A stretch of 64,000 bases of DNA from Methanohalophilus sp. RSK (GCF_003722075.1 NZ_RDSK01000001.1:124001-188000); one strand, 5' to 3'. Shown: positions 7,418-16,802, numbered from the stretch's first letter. The notes: a model not told the origin generated them from the letters alone. A program made the numbers and translations.

Positions 7418-7730
7418 CTTCTCTCACTCTTCTGTTTGCACGCTGTTTGTATGAAGTAACCAATGAAATCTCAAATGGATTTAATCGTTTAATGGATAAA
7501 ACAATAATTAAGTCGTATACAACATCTATCGTATAATGTACTTTAAATTTTCCCTCATCTTGGATTAAGATGCCTACCGGTGTCTGATTTGCTATAACAT
7601 CATATATATCGTCAATTTCACTAAAATAATAACTTAATCGTGCTTCCCACCGTTTAATGAAATGAGCAGTATAATGCAGTTGGGATTTGTCAATGTTTGC
7701 TAAACATTCTATGAAAGTATAGAGGTCCAT
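7401..7730 (-). CDS. DUF4258-like putative toxin
   Basis: 109 residues from the ATG at 7730; an in-frame GTG at 7772 would add 14 residues and neither has a clear ribosome site. The core HYTAHFIKRWEARLSYYFSEI followed by DDIYDVIANQTPVGILI, and later VHYTIDVVYDLIIVLSI, has the strand-helix plan of DUF4258 RelE-like toxins, with H and R residues near the start of the domain. Coupling to the DUF2283 gene supports this. I cannot separate DUF4258 from BrnT-like families by eye. Confidence 0.5.
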   Translation of the reverse strand: MDLYTFIECLANIDKSQLHYTAHFIKRWEARLSYYFSEIDDIYDVIANQTPVGILIQDEGKFKVHYTIDVVYDLIIVLSIKRLNPFEISLVTSYKQRANRRVREDEKSD

Positions 7731-7966
7731 TTGTGGCACGTATATCCTCGCAATTATTTTCTGCTTCCACACAATACAGATGCTGTTTGTCCGGACAGTA
7801 CATATTCAGATAGCTTTTCATTCTCTGTACGATATCACAGCTATACTGGATTGTAAAACAAACGTTCTCTTCAATTCAGTTAAATTAAGCATTATGGGTA
7901 CATTTGTTCACACGTTATTAATATTATGTGAATGAAAATGGACATGAGATATGTTCCTGTGCGGTC

Positions 7967-8156
7967 TCACCTGCTATAAGCAATCCTGTCCAGTTTCCTG
8001 GAACCCTCCGGCGTATAGTAAGCCTCCCCACAGGTATCACACACATAGGCAGATACTCTCAAAGACACACATTCCCCATCCGCTTTTTTGATTTCCACCT
8101 CAATGTTTTTCTAAACCAATCTGCCCTGGCAGAAATTACAACTGTCCGGTAACATA
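7967..8156 (-). pseudogene. YgiT/MqsA-type zinc-finger antitoxin, frameshifted
   Basis: The ATG at 8156 reads MLPDSCNFCQGRLV (the first CxxC) and then meets TAG. Removing one T from the GGTTTAGA run near 8111-8118 restores an open frame: RKTLKVEIKKADGE, then AYVCDTCGEAYYTPEGSRKL and a TGA at 7967. The double CxxC and CGEAYY motifs are diagnostic of MqsA/YgiT zinc fingers. The family is usually encoded next to MqsR- or DUF4258-type toxins, and none is adjacent now. The apparent UAG is a product of the frameshift, not a pyrrolysine codon. Confidence 0.75.
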
Positions 8157-8275
8157 TAGATTCATATCTTCTGGATTGCCCAAATAGTCTTTGTCTGGCA
8201 GGAATTCCTGGCTAATCAGATAAGGATTGATTTCATACATTATTGTCTGCACAATAATTATTGTAACAATAAAAA

Positions 8276-8485
8276 GTGAGTTCATCAACAGGCAGGCAGA
8301 ACCCGCTGGTAGATGTCGGTGTCCTGCAATCCCTTATCGATAAATCCCGGTTTGTTGACTGGTATAACAGGGAGAGATCGGAATACTTCATGGTCGTTTC
8401 CAAATCCGGATTCACAGAACAGGCCCGGAAGTTTGCAGAAGAACATGATTTTGTACTTCACAAACTGGCAGACATGCAGATCTGA
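8276..8485 (+). pseudogene. Third DUF234-type ATPase C-terminal fragment
   Basis: The last 45 residues, SRFVDWYNRERSEYFMVVS and then SGFTEQARKFAEEHDFVLHKLADMQI, match the C-terminal segment of DUF234-type archaeal ATPases and the fragment at 3620-3811 (VDWYPESQEHFALIS). The ATPase domain is absent. It is on the opposite strand to the other two fragments, so they are not one broken gene. Confidence 0.6.
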
Positions 8486-8588
8486 TTTAAACCACTATAA
8501 ACCTGTTTTAAAAGTTTATCGACTATACACGATAAATTCCTGCAAATTTGTCGAATATAGTCGACAAAATGTGTAGACATAATCTGTA

Positions 8589-9122
8589 TTATCTCGCCCG
8601 ATTGTACCATCGCACAGCACCCACCATACAGATCATAATCCCGAAAATTTCCGATACAAAAACCATCGATATGGCCGGATCATAGCAGTTGGAGAACACG
8701 TGCAGCAGGTAATCCAGAAATCCACCTGCAATCTTATCGGCAGGGAAACCCCAACCCATAAACGGCCAGAACAAAACTTCGGGAGTCTGCCACATCGAGT
8801 CTTCCAGTAAATGCAAAACTGCTGCAGGGGGCAATACCAATAAGAAATTTGCTCGCCACTTCTGCCATATCAAAACAATGATGAGGCCAACCAGTATCCA
8901 GAATATTAAGGTATGGGCAAATATCCTGCCGCTTGCCAGGGAATCTGCCAGTAAAAACCGGCCCAGCGGCTTGTCGATCAGGTCTGGCAGCAGTGCTCCG
9001 ATCGCCACAAAACCATAATTGACCTTGCCCTGCAACCCGGGCAGCCATCGCTCTGCCAGATAGAAGGCAAGTAAGGTCAGTCCCATATGGCCAAACACAA
9101 ACATTGGTAGGGGAATGATCAA
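8589..9122 (-). CDS. YdjM-type membrane metal-dependent hydrolase
   Basis: 177 residues with about four membrane segments. Family PF04307 motifs are present: an early GHMGL, GALLPDLIDKPLG in the first third, a conserved AHTL and HLLEDSMW in the middle. These His and Asp residues are the proposed metal ligands at the membrane. The substrate of this family is unknown. The start is TTG 9122 or ATG 9104. It is transcribed alone, divergent from the DUF1616 gene. Confidence 0.75.
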   Translation of the reverse strand: MIIPLPMFVFGHMGLTLLAFYLAERWLPGLQGKVNYGFVAIGALLPDLIDKPLGRFLLADSLASGRIFAHTLIFWILVGLIIVLIWQKWRANFLLVLPPAAVLHLLEDSMWQTPEVLFWPFMGWGFPADKIAGGFLDYLLHVFSNCYDPAISMVFVSEIFGIMICMVGAVRWYNRAR

Positions 9123-9296
9123 TAGATGTGTTTAAGATTACGGTTATTGTCTGATTTTCAATTTTATAGGACTTCTATCCCTCTCTCACTGTATTGAAAA
9201 TTAGTTTCCCGGCTACAATATGAATTATATACCTGTTGACCGAATAATATTTAAACATTGTAACATTTGATTCTGCAATCAATTTGAGGGTACATA

Positions 9297-10190
9297 TTGG
9301 CGGATATAAAAAAAATCCCTGTTGACATACAAATTGTCGTAGGCCTGGTACTCCTGACGGCAGTATTTATTCTCATTCCCCAGCTCAGTGATTCGGCCAT
9401 ACGTACCGTTTTGGGCCTGCCCATGGTATTGTTCCTGCCGGGTTATGCCCTGATTGCCGCCCTGTTTCCCAAAAACGATGATCTGGATGGTATTGAACGT
9501 GTGGCTTTGAGTTTTGGCCTGAGTATTGCAGTGGTGCCTCTGATAGGCCTGGGCTTGAACTACACACCCTGGGGTATCCGTCTGTTGCCTATCCTGATCT
9601 CATTATCCATCTTCACAATAGGTATGTGTATCATAGCCGTGGTGCGCCGCTCCAATCTACCCGAGGAAGAAGCATTTTACGTTCCCCTAAGGCAATCCTA
9701 CGAATCCCTCAAAAATGAATTCCACTCCGAATCCCAGTCCCGGCTGGATAAGGCACTAACAATAATTCTGGTAATTTCGATCCTGGCCTCGGTAGTGACC
9801 CTGATCTATGTGGTAGTAACTCCGAAACAGGGCGAACAGTTCACCGAATTCTATATCCTGGGCTCAGGAGGGATGGCGGATGATTACCCTGTCAATTATA
9901 CTCTCGGAGACAGTGGAAAGGTAATTATCGGTGTGGTAAATCATGAATATGAGGATGTCAATTATACGATTGATATACAATTGGAGAATCAATCCCTGCA
10001 AACCATACAAGAGGTAAACCTTGAGCATAACCAGACCTGGGAGCAACCTGTTACGGTAACCCCTCCGTTTAACGGCACGGACATGAAACTGCAGTTCTTG
10101 CTGTACAAGGACCAGAATTTCACAGAATCCTACAGGGACCTGCATCTGTGGATCAATGTATCGGAGGATACAAATGACTCCTGGCAATGA
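9297..10190 (+). CDS. DUF1616 membrane protein
   Basis: 297 residues. Four membrane segments lie in the first 115 and another near residue 160, followed by an extracellular beta-rich domain with several Asn-x-Ser/Thr sites. GLPMVLFLPGYALIAALFP is the DUF1616 signature, and WGIRLLPILISLSIFTI follows. DUF1616 genes are typical of halophilic and methanogenic archaea and often lie in surface-glycosylation clusters, which fits this position. The start is TTG, with TTGAGGG just upstream. It overlaps the next gene by 17 bases. Confidence 0.8.
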   Translation: MADIKKIPVDIQIVVGLVLLTAVFILIPQLSDSAIRTVLGLPMVLFLPGYALIAALFPKNDDLDGIERVALSFGLSIAVVPLIGLGLNYTPWGIRLLPILISLSIFTIGMCIIAVVRRSNLPEEEAFYVPLRQSYESLKNEFHSESQSRLDKALTIILVISILASVVTLIYVVVTPKQGEQFTEFYILGSGGMADDYPVNYTLGDSGKVIIGVVNHEYEDVNYTIDIQLENQSLQTIQEVNLEHNQTWEQPVTVTPPFNGTDMKLQFLLYKDQNFTESYRDLHLWINVSEDTNDSWQ

Positions 10191-11001
10191 TTTATTTGAA
10201 AAAATTTTTGGAATTAAGGAGTATAGGGATTTTATCCTTACGATTGTTCCTATATTGCTTATAATGGCAGCTGAACTATTGATTTTTGCCGATCAAAGTT
10301 ATTTTGCCATATGTCTGCATGCATGTCTTCTTGTAGGGTTGCCTTTAGCTTCTGTTTATTTTGAAAATGAGAAACTGACACTGATATTCCAGGCACTGAT
10401 CTTGTTGCCCCTTTTGAGACTTGTCAATATCTCCATGCCCATTTTCTTTGAGACTACTTTATATCTCTTCATATTCACCTATGCTCCCCTGGCTATTCCT
10501 GTGTTTCTGGTAACTATGCACCAGGGTATTGATATATGGTTTTTGAAAATTAAAGGGGTTAATAGAAAATGGCTTTTTGCCTATGTAATTGGCGCACTTA
10601 TTTTATCTCTGGGTATTGCAGAGGCGCAATATCATGTTATTTCAAACAGCTATCTGATACCGGATATTTCTCTTATTAATATATTGAAACTTTCTCTTGT
10701 AATGGTACTCTTTGTGGGTCTTATAGAAGAACTAATTTTCAGGGTTATATTGCAGACCCGGCTTGAACAAACTTTTGGAATATGGCCTGGTTTGATAGTA
10801 ACAAGTCTTTTATTCGGTGTTATGCACTCTGGTTATGGTACGATTTATGAAGTTTTGGTAGCTTCTATTGCAGGATTATTGATTGGATATATTTTCATAA
10901 GGACTAGAAATCTTACTTTAATAGCCCTTATTCATGGTTTTGTTAATGTATTCCTGTTTGGAATTATACCACATCTGGGTCCAACCCTTGGATTAATCTA
11001 A
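10174..11001 (+). CDS. CPBP-family intramembrane protease
   Basis: 275 residues with about eight hydrophobic segments. The Abi/CPBP active-site motifs are present: EELIFRVILQTRLEQ (EExxFR), then GVMHSGYG and finally ALIHGFVNVF. The start at 10174 has a good GGAGG six bases upstream, inside the end of the DUF1616 gene, so the two are coupled. These proteases process prenylated or membrane peptides. A role in surface-protein or glycan maturation is a guess from context. Confidence 0.8.
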   Translation: MTPGNDLFEKIFGIKEYRDFILTIVPILLIMAAELLIFADQSYFAICLHACLLVGLPLASVYFENEKLTLIFQALILLPLLRLVNISMPIFFETTLYLFIFTYAPLAIPVFLVTMHQGIDIWFLKIKGVNRKWLFAYVIGALILSLGIAEAQYHVISNSYLIPDISLINILKLSLVMVLFVGLIEELIFRVILQTRLEQTFGIWPGLIVTSLLFGVMHSGYGTIYEVLVASIAGLLIGYIFIRTRNLTLIALIHGFVNVFLFGIIPHLGPTLGLI

Positions 11002-11094
11002 ATGTTGGCTGATTCATATTTGCAGATGAATAATGCTTAGAAAGAAGATAGTTGCTTTTTAGTTAGCAAAAAATAATTAATAAAAAAGTTAAAA

Positions 11095-11364
11095 TCATAC
11101 TATTTCTGCAACTTTGAATACGACAATTGCGGTAAATGCTACAAGCAAAGGTGCAATTCCCATATTAAGAGAGCAGTTCAAAGCAGAATCCCATTTTTTT
11201 GACGCGGACAATATTTCCTTGGCTGATAATAACAGTATGAGTGCAATTACTGCCAGCACTCCGTATTCTGGCAGACCAGTCCATGTAGTCATTGAAATTA
11301 CACTAGTTGTTGACGCCGCACTGGTTGCTGATACTGCACTGCTTGAAATTGCGCTTGTAAGCAT
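11095..11364 (-). CDS. Small two-segment membrane protein
   Basis: 89 residues from the ATG at 11364 (an upstream in-frame start at 11418 is less likely). A Ser/Thr/Ala-rich N-terminus (SSAVSATSAASTTSV) precedes two hydrophobic helices, YGVLAVIALILLLSAKEIL and GIAPLLVAFTAIVVF, separated by a short basic loop. I know no function. It lies just downstream of the PGF-CTERM protein on the same strand. Confidence 0.5.
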   Translation of the reverse strand: MLTSAISSSAVSATSAASTTSVISMTTWTGLPEYGVLAVIALILLLSAKEILSASKKWDSALNCSLNMGIAPLLVAFTAIVVFKVAEIV

Positions 11365-11483
11365 AATGTTTTCTCGTACTCTATATATTGAGTTTATTAT
11401 TATTAAAGTGTTACTCATCTTGCTTTCTGGAATAATATTGTATCGTTAAAGAAGATGGAGGTATATATATCTGCATTTCCTCA

Positions 11484-13013
11484 TTATACTTTCCTCCTTC
11501 TCAAAAGCCCTGCTACTGCCAGCAATCCTGCAATGGCAAAGATGCCTTCAAATCCAGGGATTCCTTTATCTTCTTCCTGTGCAGTTACTGTGATCAGGTC
11601 TGTCTTCTCCACAACATCGACTCCACCTTCGCCTTCAACTGTCAGTACAACAGTGTAGGTGCCGGGTTCTTCATAGGTGTGTGTTGGGTTTGTTTGTGTG
11701 GATGTGTTCCCATCACCGAATTCCCACTGCCAGGAGTCAGCATTATCTGCCTCTGCTGTAAAGGTGACTTCCAGGGGACTCTGGCCTTCTACAGGAGTTG
11801 CTGAGAAGTCAGCTTCAATTTCTATAGGTTTTGTTTCCTGTGTGGCAGATGTATCAGCAACGATTGCAAAACTGGAGAATCCTTCGGTATTTGCTGTGTA
11901 GTACACCTTGTCCCCATCTTCTCCTGTCATTGTGGTTGGCAGTTCTGTCCATCCACTTTCCATGTCGCCTTTAGAAATTATAGTTAGATCTTCTCCTGTC
12001 ATTGTGGTTGGCAGTTCTGTCCATTCTGTGGTGTATCTCATCAATCTGATACTTGAAGTATCCACATCATTTTCATCCAGCCAGGTCTTATTCACACTGA
12101 AGGAGATCGTGGCATCCTCAATCACATCGTCATAGAGTCTTGAACCTATCCATATGTTAATGTTGCTGTAGAGGAGTCCGGGTGGCTGGGCATCAACCAG
12201 TGTAGAGGTGTCTTTGAGTACCTCAACTAGCACACTGGTATAGCCTGCATTGATCAGCGGGGTAAAAGTGATATTTTCCACCGGTCCGCTGCCTTCAGCG
12301 AAGCTGTAATCTGCCTTCATATCGTTGCCAATGTACTGACTGTCCACGCCTTTGGATTCAACGTTTTCATAGGGTTCTGCACTTATAGCAGCTCCACTGC
12401 CACCATCAGCACTGGTCTTGGACTCTTCTTCTGTTGAGGTACCACCGCCACCTGAAGGATTCAAGGTGATGGTTTTTGAATCTCCTGCTACAGTTACTTT
12501 GAATTGTCCTGGAGGAATGCTGTTTGTGTTATATTCTCCTTTAAATTCACCGTTTTTAACGTCTATATTCTGAGAAGCTGTAATTGTAAGATCTACAGAA
12601 CTTGTTCCAGGTGCAGCCTGACCGTCAATTTGTATATCATAGGTTCCAGAAGGCACATTTGACTGGGATACGATTGGCACACCTGATGATGCATCTGCAC
12701 TTTTTTTGATCCAGAGTAGCATTTTGACCCGCACATTCAGGTCCTCGGCTCCCTCTGCCCTTACTGTAAAAGTATTGGATCCCTTTGGAATTTCTACATC
12801 ATTGATGCGGTATTCGTATTCCCTGTCTTCTACTGACACGGTCTTGGTAAATTCCACATTGGCTTTTACCGAGTCTGCAGAAGATGTGCCATTTATTGTG
12901 ATCTCATCTCCCACGGTCGGATTTGAAGGAGATACTTCAAAAGCAGAGGCTGTGGAAATTCCCAGTATCAAAGTTATAAACAGTAATAATATACATTTAT
13001 TCAATCGTTTCAA
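11484..13013 (-). CDS. PGF-CTERM surface protein with PGF-pre-PGF and PKD domains
   Basis: 509 residues. A signal peptide (1-24, cut after ASA) is followed by beta-rich Ig-like repeats. A PGF-pre-PGF domain spans about residues 220-390. A PKD domain (WEFGDGNTSTQTNPTHTYEEPG) follows, then a C-terminal IPGFEG-helix-RRRKV, the PGF-CTERM signal for archaeosortase A and lipid anchoring. Many N-x-S/T sites make it a plausible substrate of the glycan locus next door. An internal repeat of WTELPTTMTGED inserts about 24 residues into the PGF-pre-PGF domain. Confidence 0.9.
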   Translation of the reverse strand: MKRLNKCILLLFITLILGISTASAFEVSPSNPTVGDEITINGTSSADSVKANVEFTKTVSVEDREYEYRINDVEIPKGSNTFTVRAEGAEDLNVRVKMLLWIKKSADASSGVPIVSQSNVPSGTYDIQIDGQAAPGTSSVDLTITASQNIDVKNGEFKGEYNTNSIPPGQFKVTVAGDSKTITLNPSGGGGTSTEEESKTSADGGSGAAISAEPYENVESKGVDSQYIGNDMKADYSFAEGSGPVENITFTPLINAGYTSVLVEVLKDTSTLVDAQPPGLLYSNINIWIGSRLYDDVIEDATISFSVNKTWLDENDVDTSSIRLMRYTTEWTELPTTMTGEDLTIISKGDMESGWTELPTTMTGEDGDKVYYTANTEGFSSFAIVADTSATQETKPIEIEADFSATPVEGQSPLEVTFTAEADNADSWQWEFGDGNTSTQTNPTHTYEEPGTYTVVLTVEGEGGVDVVEKTDLITVTAQEEDKGIPGFEGIFAIAGLLAVAGLLRRRKV

Positions 13014-13174
13014 TGGTGAACACCTTTTATTGATATACTATACTCTCTTTTTCTACTAGCAGTCTATATTTGTGATGTACAAAAAACTATCGAATATTTG
13101 TAATTCACAGACCAAAACCTAATATCAATTGGATACATCAAACTTTACAGAAAATGAAACCCGAGGATACTGAA

Positions 13175-14035
13175 ATGGATGTAAAAAAGGCCGTAATACC
13201 GGTGGCGGGGCTGGGGACCCGTTTTTTGCCGGTAACAAAATCAATGCCCAAGGAAATGTTGCCGATCATTGATACTCCTGTGATCCATTATGTGGTACAG
13301 GAAGCCATCGAGTCCGGAATTGATGACATCATATTTGTAACCGGGCGCAACAAGCGGGCGATCGAGGATTATTTTGACGGCTGTCCTGAACTGGAGATGC
13401 ATCTGCAGAATCGGGGCAAGTATGACATGCTGGAAATGGTTCAGGAGATCTCCTCAATGGTGGACATTCACTACATCCGCCAGAAGGAACCCAATGGATT
13501 GGGAGATGCCATAATGACCGCCCGCAAACATGTTAGTGGGGATCCTTTCGCAGTGCTGCTGGGGGATGATATTATCGTCAATGAGAAACCCTGCACACGT
13601 CAGCTGATCGATGTCTTCCGCAAATACGGCCGCTCCACAATCGCGGTGGAGGAAGTGCCACAGGACAAGGTCAGCAGTTACGGAATAATAAGCGGCAGTC
13701 CTGTGGATGACCATCTCTATGCCCTGGATGATATCGTGGAAAAACCCTCTGTGGAGGAGGCTCCCTCCAATATCGGTGCCATCGGGCGATACGTTTTCAC
13801 TCCGGAGATCTTCGATTGCATAGAGCAGACCTCCAAAGGTGTGGGTGGCGAGATCCAGCTGACCGACGGGATCCGGTTGCTCAATGATTCACAGAAAGTC
13901 TATGCTCACCAGTTCACCGGCCAGCGTTATGACTCCGGCAACAAGGTGGAGTATGTGAAGGCTGTACTGGATTTTGCCCTGAAGGATGAAGGGATGAGGG
14001 ACGAGATCCTGGGGCATTTGGAGAAGCTGGGCTGA
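13175..14035 (+). CDS. galU: UTP-glucose-1-phosphate uridylyltransferase
   Basis: 286 residues from the ATG at 13175, which has GAGG eight bases upstream; the in-frame ATG at 13154 has none. VIPVAGLGTRFLPVTKSMPK is the nucleotide-binding signature of GalU-type pyrophosphorylases. LLGDDIIV (metal-binding), VEKP and GRYVFTPEIF follow in order. It makes UDP-glucose, the entry point for UDP-sugars used in the N-glycan locus to its right. Confidence 0.92.
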   Translation: MDVKKAVIPVAGLGTRFLPVTKSMPKEMLPIIDTPVIHYVVQEAIESGIDDIIFVTGRNKRAIEDYFDGCPELEMHLQNRGKYDMLEMVQEISSMVDIHYIRQKEPNGLGDAIMTARKHVSGDPFAVLLGDDIIVNEKPCTRQLIDVFRKYGRSTIAVEEVPQDKVSSYGIISGSPVDDHLYALDDIVEKPSVEEAPSNIGAIGRYVFTPEIFDCIEQTSKGVGGEIQLTDGIRLLNDSQKVYAHQFTGQRYDSGNKVEYVKAVLDFALKDEGMRDEILGHLEKLG

Positions 14036-14078
14036 AGGGGTTACTGATTTTATGGGGATATATTCCCCTGCAGCAAAT

Positions 14079-14260
14079 CAGGACTTTTTTGCTAAAAGCC
14101 TCATATTCCCATTCCTCTTTTTTGAAATCAATAGATAGGCTTCGGCAAGAAGTAGTAATCCAATGCACGCAGCTGTGATATTGATAATTACAGGGTACTG
14201 CCCTCCAAATCCATCAGTTGAAGTGTGCCTGGACAATATTCTCGCATAAGCCGCCCTCCT
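14079..14260 (-). pseudogene. C-terminal membrane-protein remnant
   Basis: The minus strand reads a start-less frame ending GFGGQYPVIINITAACIGLL followed by LAEAYLLISKKRNGN and a TGA at 14079. It is one hydrophobic helix plus a basic tail, like the anchor of a surface protein. No start codon or upstream domain is present. It is probably a leftover 3' end. Confidence 0.35.
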
Positions 14261-14325
14261 AAATATACATAAATTTATACAAACTCATGTTTTTAGGTAT
14301 GAAACTATCACGTTTCATGTTTAAT

Positions 14326-14570
14326 TTATCTGCAAATTAGATTTATGATTCCAATGTGCAGTGTATATCCTGCCAGCAGCAGGTAGATGAGTCCCCGGAT
14401 TGCAAAGGTCCAGCCTGCCGGGCAAAGAGGTTGGGATAAGCTGCTGATACCTCACCTGTATTGAGCCCATTGATCGGGAGAGCATTGGCCAGCGCATTGG
14501 CAATAACCATTGCTGAGAAAGTTACTGTGGTGATTATTTTGATGATTAAACTGCTTTTGTTCTTCTCCAT
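14326..14570 (-). pseudogene. TspO/tryptophan-rich sensory protein-like gene, broken
   Basis: The ATG at 14570 gives MEKNKSSLIIKIITTVTFSA and NALPINGLNTGEVSAAYPNLFA. A frameshift near 14425 moves the rest (AGWTFAIRGLIYLLLAGYTLH) to another frame, ending at a TAA at 14326. The order of motifs matches the N-terminal third of archaeal TspO-like membrane proteins (usual length about 250). The gene is therefore both frameshifted and truncated. Confidence 0.65.
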
Positions 14571-14887
14571 TTCCTACCCTCTTCCCATACACATCAAATA
14601 TGTAGGCTTATATTATAGATATTGCAAGTTTAACTTTAATAGTCATCTACTTTCTTACTATTTTTGTGACAAATCCAATTGTATATTACTTCAGCAATTA
14701 GCGAATTTTTATTTTTAATTTTATGAGTTTTCCGATGGTTGTATGTGCACCAGTTTATGGGTCAGAGTTATGATTTCTGTAATCAGTTGGAGTATGTTTT
14801 AGCAGTTTTGAATTTGACCTGAAGGATTAAGGGAAGAAAAATTGAGGCACATGGAACAGGTCACAAAATATACTTTGACTGTCCATG

Positions 14888-15556
14888 TTATATACAATCA
14901 CCGTATGCAATAAAAGAATAGTTGAGTCCAAACAATTTCTCATTATGGATATGACCTTCTGGAAAGAGTTCTTGTATTTCTTTTCTATTCAATAATCTGA
15001 CAGACTTAATTACTTCTTCTGCTTTATCCTTATCAGGCGTTCTCTTCATATGTCCTAAATTAAAACGCTGAATTAATCGAACTCTTAAACCAAATGGCAA
15101 ATATTGGAAACATGGGATTAAGAAATGAGGCTCGAACGGGAAATAGTAATTTGGAGTTTGTACGAAATATTGTTTTCCAACCCTTAAGATTTCAAGGGCC
15201 ATTTTTCTTTGGTCATCGTAAGTTCCTACGTGTTCGATTACAGAATTTGAAAATACGATATCAAAAGAGTTATCAGAATATTCACTTAAGTCTCTTGCAT
15301 CTCCGGACACTGCTTCTATGTTATTATAATTACTCTCGTTTGCTGACAAATTTAGGACTTTTATTGAATAGTCAGGGTCATCAGCAAAACCCATCATTTT
15401 CCAGAATGTAGCAGTGCCACCGATATCTAGAATAGATATTGGTTTTTGTTTTGGAATAATATCTTTGAAAAGTGCAATTCTTTTTAGTCTTAATTTCGTA
15501 ACAAAAGAATCTTCTTTATTGACGTTTGTTAATTCTTTAAAACTGAGCTTTTTCAT
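14888..15556 (-). CDS. Class I SAM-dependent methyltransferase
   Basis: 222 residues. Motif I is ISILDIGGTATFWKM, motif II/III is GDARDLSEYSDNSFDIVFSN and the post-motif is SNSVIEHVGTYDDQ, a Methyltransf_11-type fold. QTPNYYFPFEPHF is typical of sugar or lipid-linked methyltransferases in polysaccharide loci. It is divergent from the epimerase at 15773. A role in methylating a glycan sugar is inferred from position. Confidence 0.75.
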   Translation of the reverse strand: MKKLSFKELTNVNKEDSFVTKLRLKRIALFKDIIPKQKPISILDIGGTATFWKMMGFADDPDYSIKVLNLSANESNYNNIEAVSGDARDLSEYSDNSFDIVFSNSVIEHVGTYDDQRKMALEILRVGKQYFVQTPNYYFPFEPHFLIPCFQYLPFGLRVRLIQRFNLGHMKRTPDKDKAEEVIKSVRLLNRKEIQELFPEGHIHNEKLFGLNYSFIAYGDCI

Positions 15557-15772
15557 ATTTTGACTTATAATTCAATATTTAAAAATTCATCGCTAATACC
15601 AACATTATTTTTGCCTTCTATCATTTTAATATGGCACTTATTCCGGATAAAAAAAGAAATATTTCTAATTATTTTTTATACATTGCTACCTAAAAAGACA
15701 AATATAAGTTAATTCATTCACATTTATGCTTTTCAACGGATATGATATTTACATTGCATAATAAGGAATTTC

Positions 15773-16726
15773 ATGAGTGATAACAAAAAAATACTGGTAA
15801 CAGGTGGAGCAGGTTTCATAGGTAGCCATCTAGTGGATAGTTTAATGGAACAGGGCAATGAGGTTACGGTTTTTGACAATCTCAGTTCCGGCAATCTTGA
15901 ATTTATTGAAAAATACATGGATAAACCTAATTTTTCATTTATTGAAGCTGATTTGCTGGACCCAAAGGAGATTGAAAGAGCCTGCGGTGACATTGATCTG
16001 GTCTACCACGTCGCAGCCAATCCCGATGTCCGGCTGGGTGCGGAAAATACAAAGGTACATTTCGACCAGAATATTCTTACTACCTATAATCTGCTGGAGG
16101 CCATGCGTAAGAATAATGTAGAGAATATTGTTTTCACCTCTACATCCACTGTGTATGGAGAAGCAAAAGTCATTCCCACGCCAGAAGATTATGGGCCACT
16201 TGTGCCAATTTCCCTGTACGGAGCCTCTAAACTTGCAAGTGAGGCGCTGATCACATCATACTGCCATACGTTTGATATGAACTGCTGGCTATTTCGTTTT
16301 GCCAACATTATTGGAAGCCGCAGTAATCACGGTATAATCTTTGATTTTATAAGGAAACTAAAAGACAATCCAGAATCCCTGGAAATCCTGGGAGATGGCA
16401 AACAATCCAAGTCCTACCTCCATGTTACACAATGTGTGGAAGCCATTCTTTTCGTGGTGAAAAATGCAAAAGGTGTAGATTCTGAAAACGTGAACATATT
16501 CAATATTGGTTCAGAGGATACCATCAGTGCCACTGAGATCGGTGAGGCCGTGGTAGAGGAAATGGGCCTGGCAGATGTTACATTCAATTATACCGGAGGC
16601 CCACGCGGCTGGAAAGGCGATGTACCGAAAATGCGCCTTGCTGTGGAGAAACTTAAAAATCTGGGCTGGAAACCGGGAATAGATTCCGAGGAAAGTGTAA
16701 GCCAGACGGTCAGGGAATTGCTTTAA
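15773..16726 (+). CDS. NAD-dependent sugar epimerase/dehydratase
   Basis: 317 residues, an extended short-chain dehydrogenase. GGAGFIGSH near the N-terminus binds NAD, and the catalytic SLYGASK (Y-x3-K) follows with TSTSTVYGE before it. DPKEIERACGDIDLVYHVAA is typical of UDP-glucose/galactose 4-epimerases, and that or a related UDP-sugar epimerisation is the likely reaction. It stands at the start of the main plus-strand glycan cluster, 2 kb from galU. Confidence 0.85.
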   Translation: MSDNKKILVTGGAGFIGSHLVDSLMEQGNEVTVFDNLSSGNLEFIEKYMDKPNFSFIEADLLDPKEIERACGDIDLVYHVAANPDVRLGAENTKVHFDQNILTTYNLLEAMRKNNVENIVFTSTSTVYGEAKVIPTPEDYGPLVPISLYGASKLASEALITSYCHTFDMNCWLFRFANIIGSRSNHGIIFDFIRKLKDNPESLEILGDGKQSKSYLHVTQCVEAILFVVKNAKGVDSENVNIFNIGSEDTISATEIGEAVVEEMGLADVTFNYTGGPRGWKGDVPKMRLAVEKLKNLGWKPGIDSEESVSQTVRELL

Positions 16727-16802
16727 CAATCCATAAAATATCGAATATAAGTTAAGTTGTGTAATACTTCATAACATTTTATCAGTCTACTTATTGTAAC
16801 AA

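Noticed and set aside
7967-8156. In-frame TAG in the YgiT-type zinc-finger gene as a pyrrolysine codon
   Set aside because: The frame does not continue after the TAG. Removing one T from the same run both removes the TAG and restores the downstream frame, so it is a frameshift.
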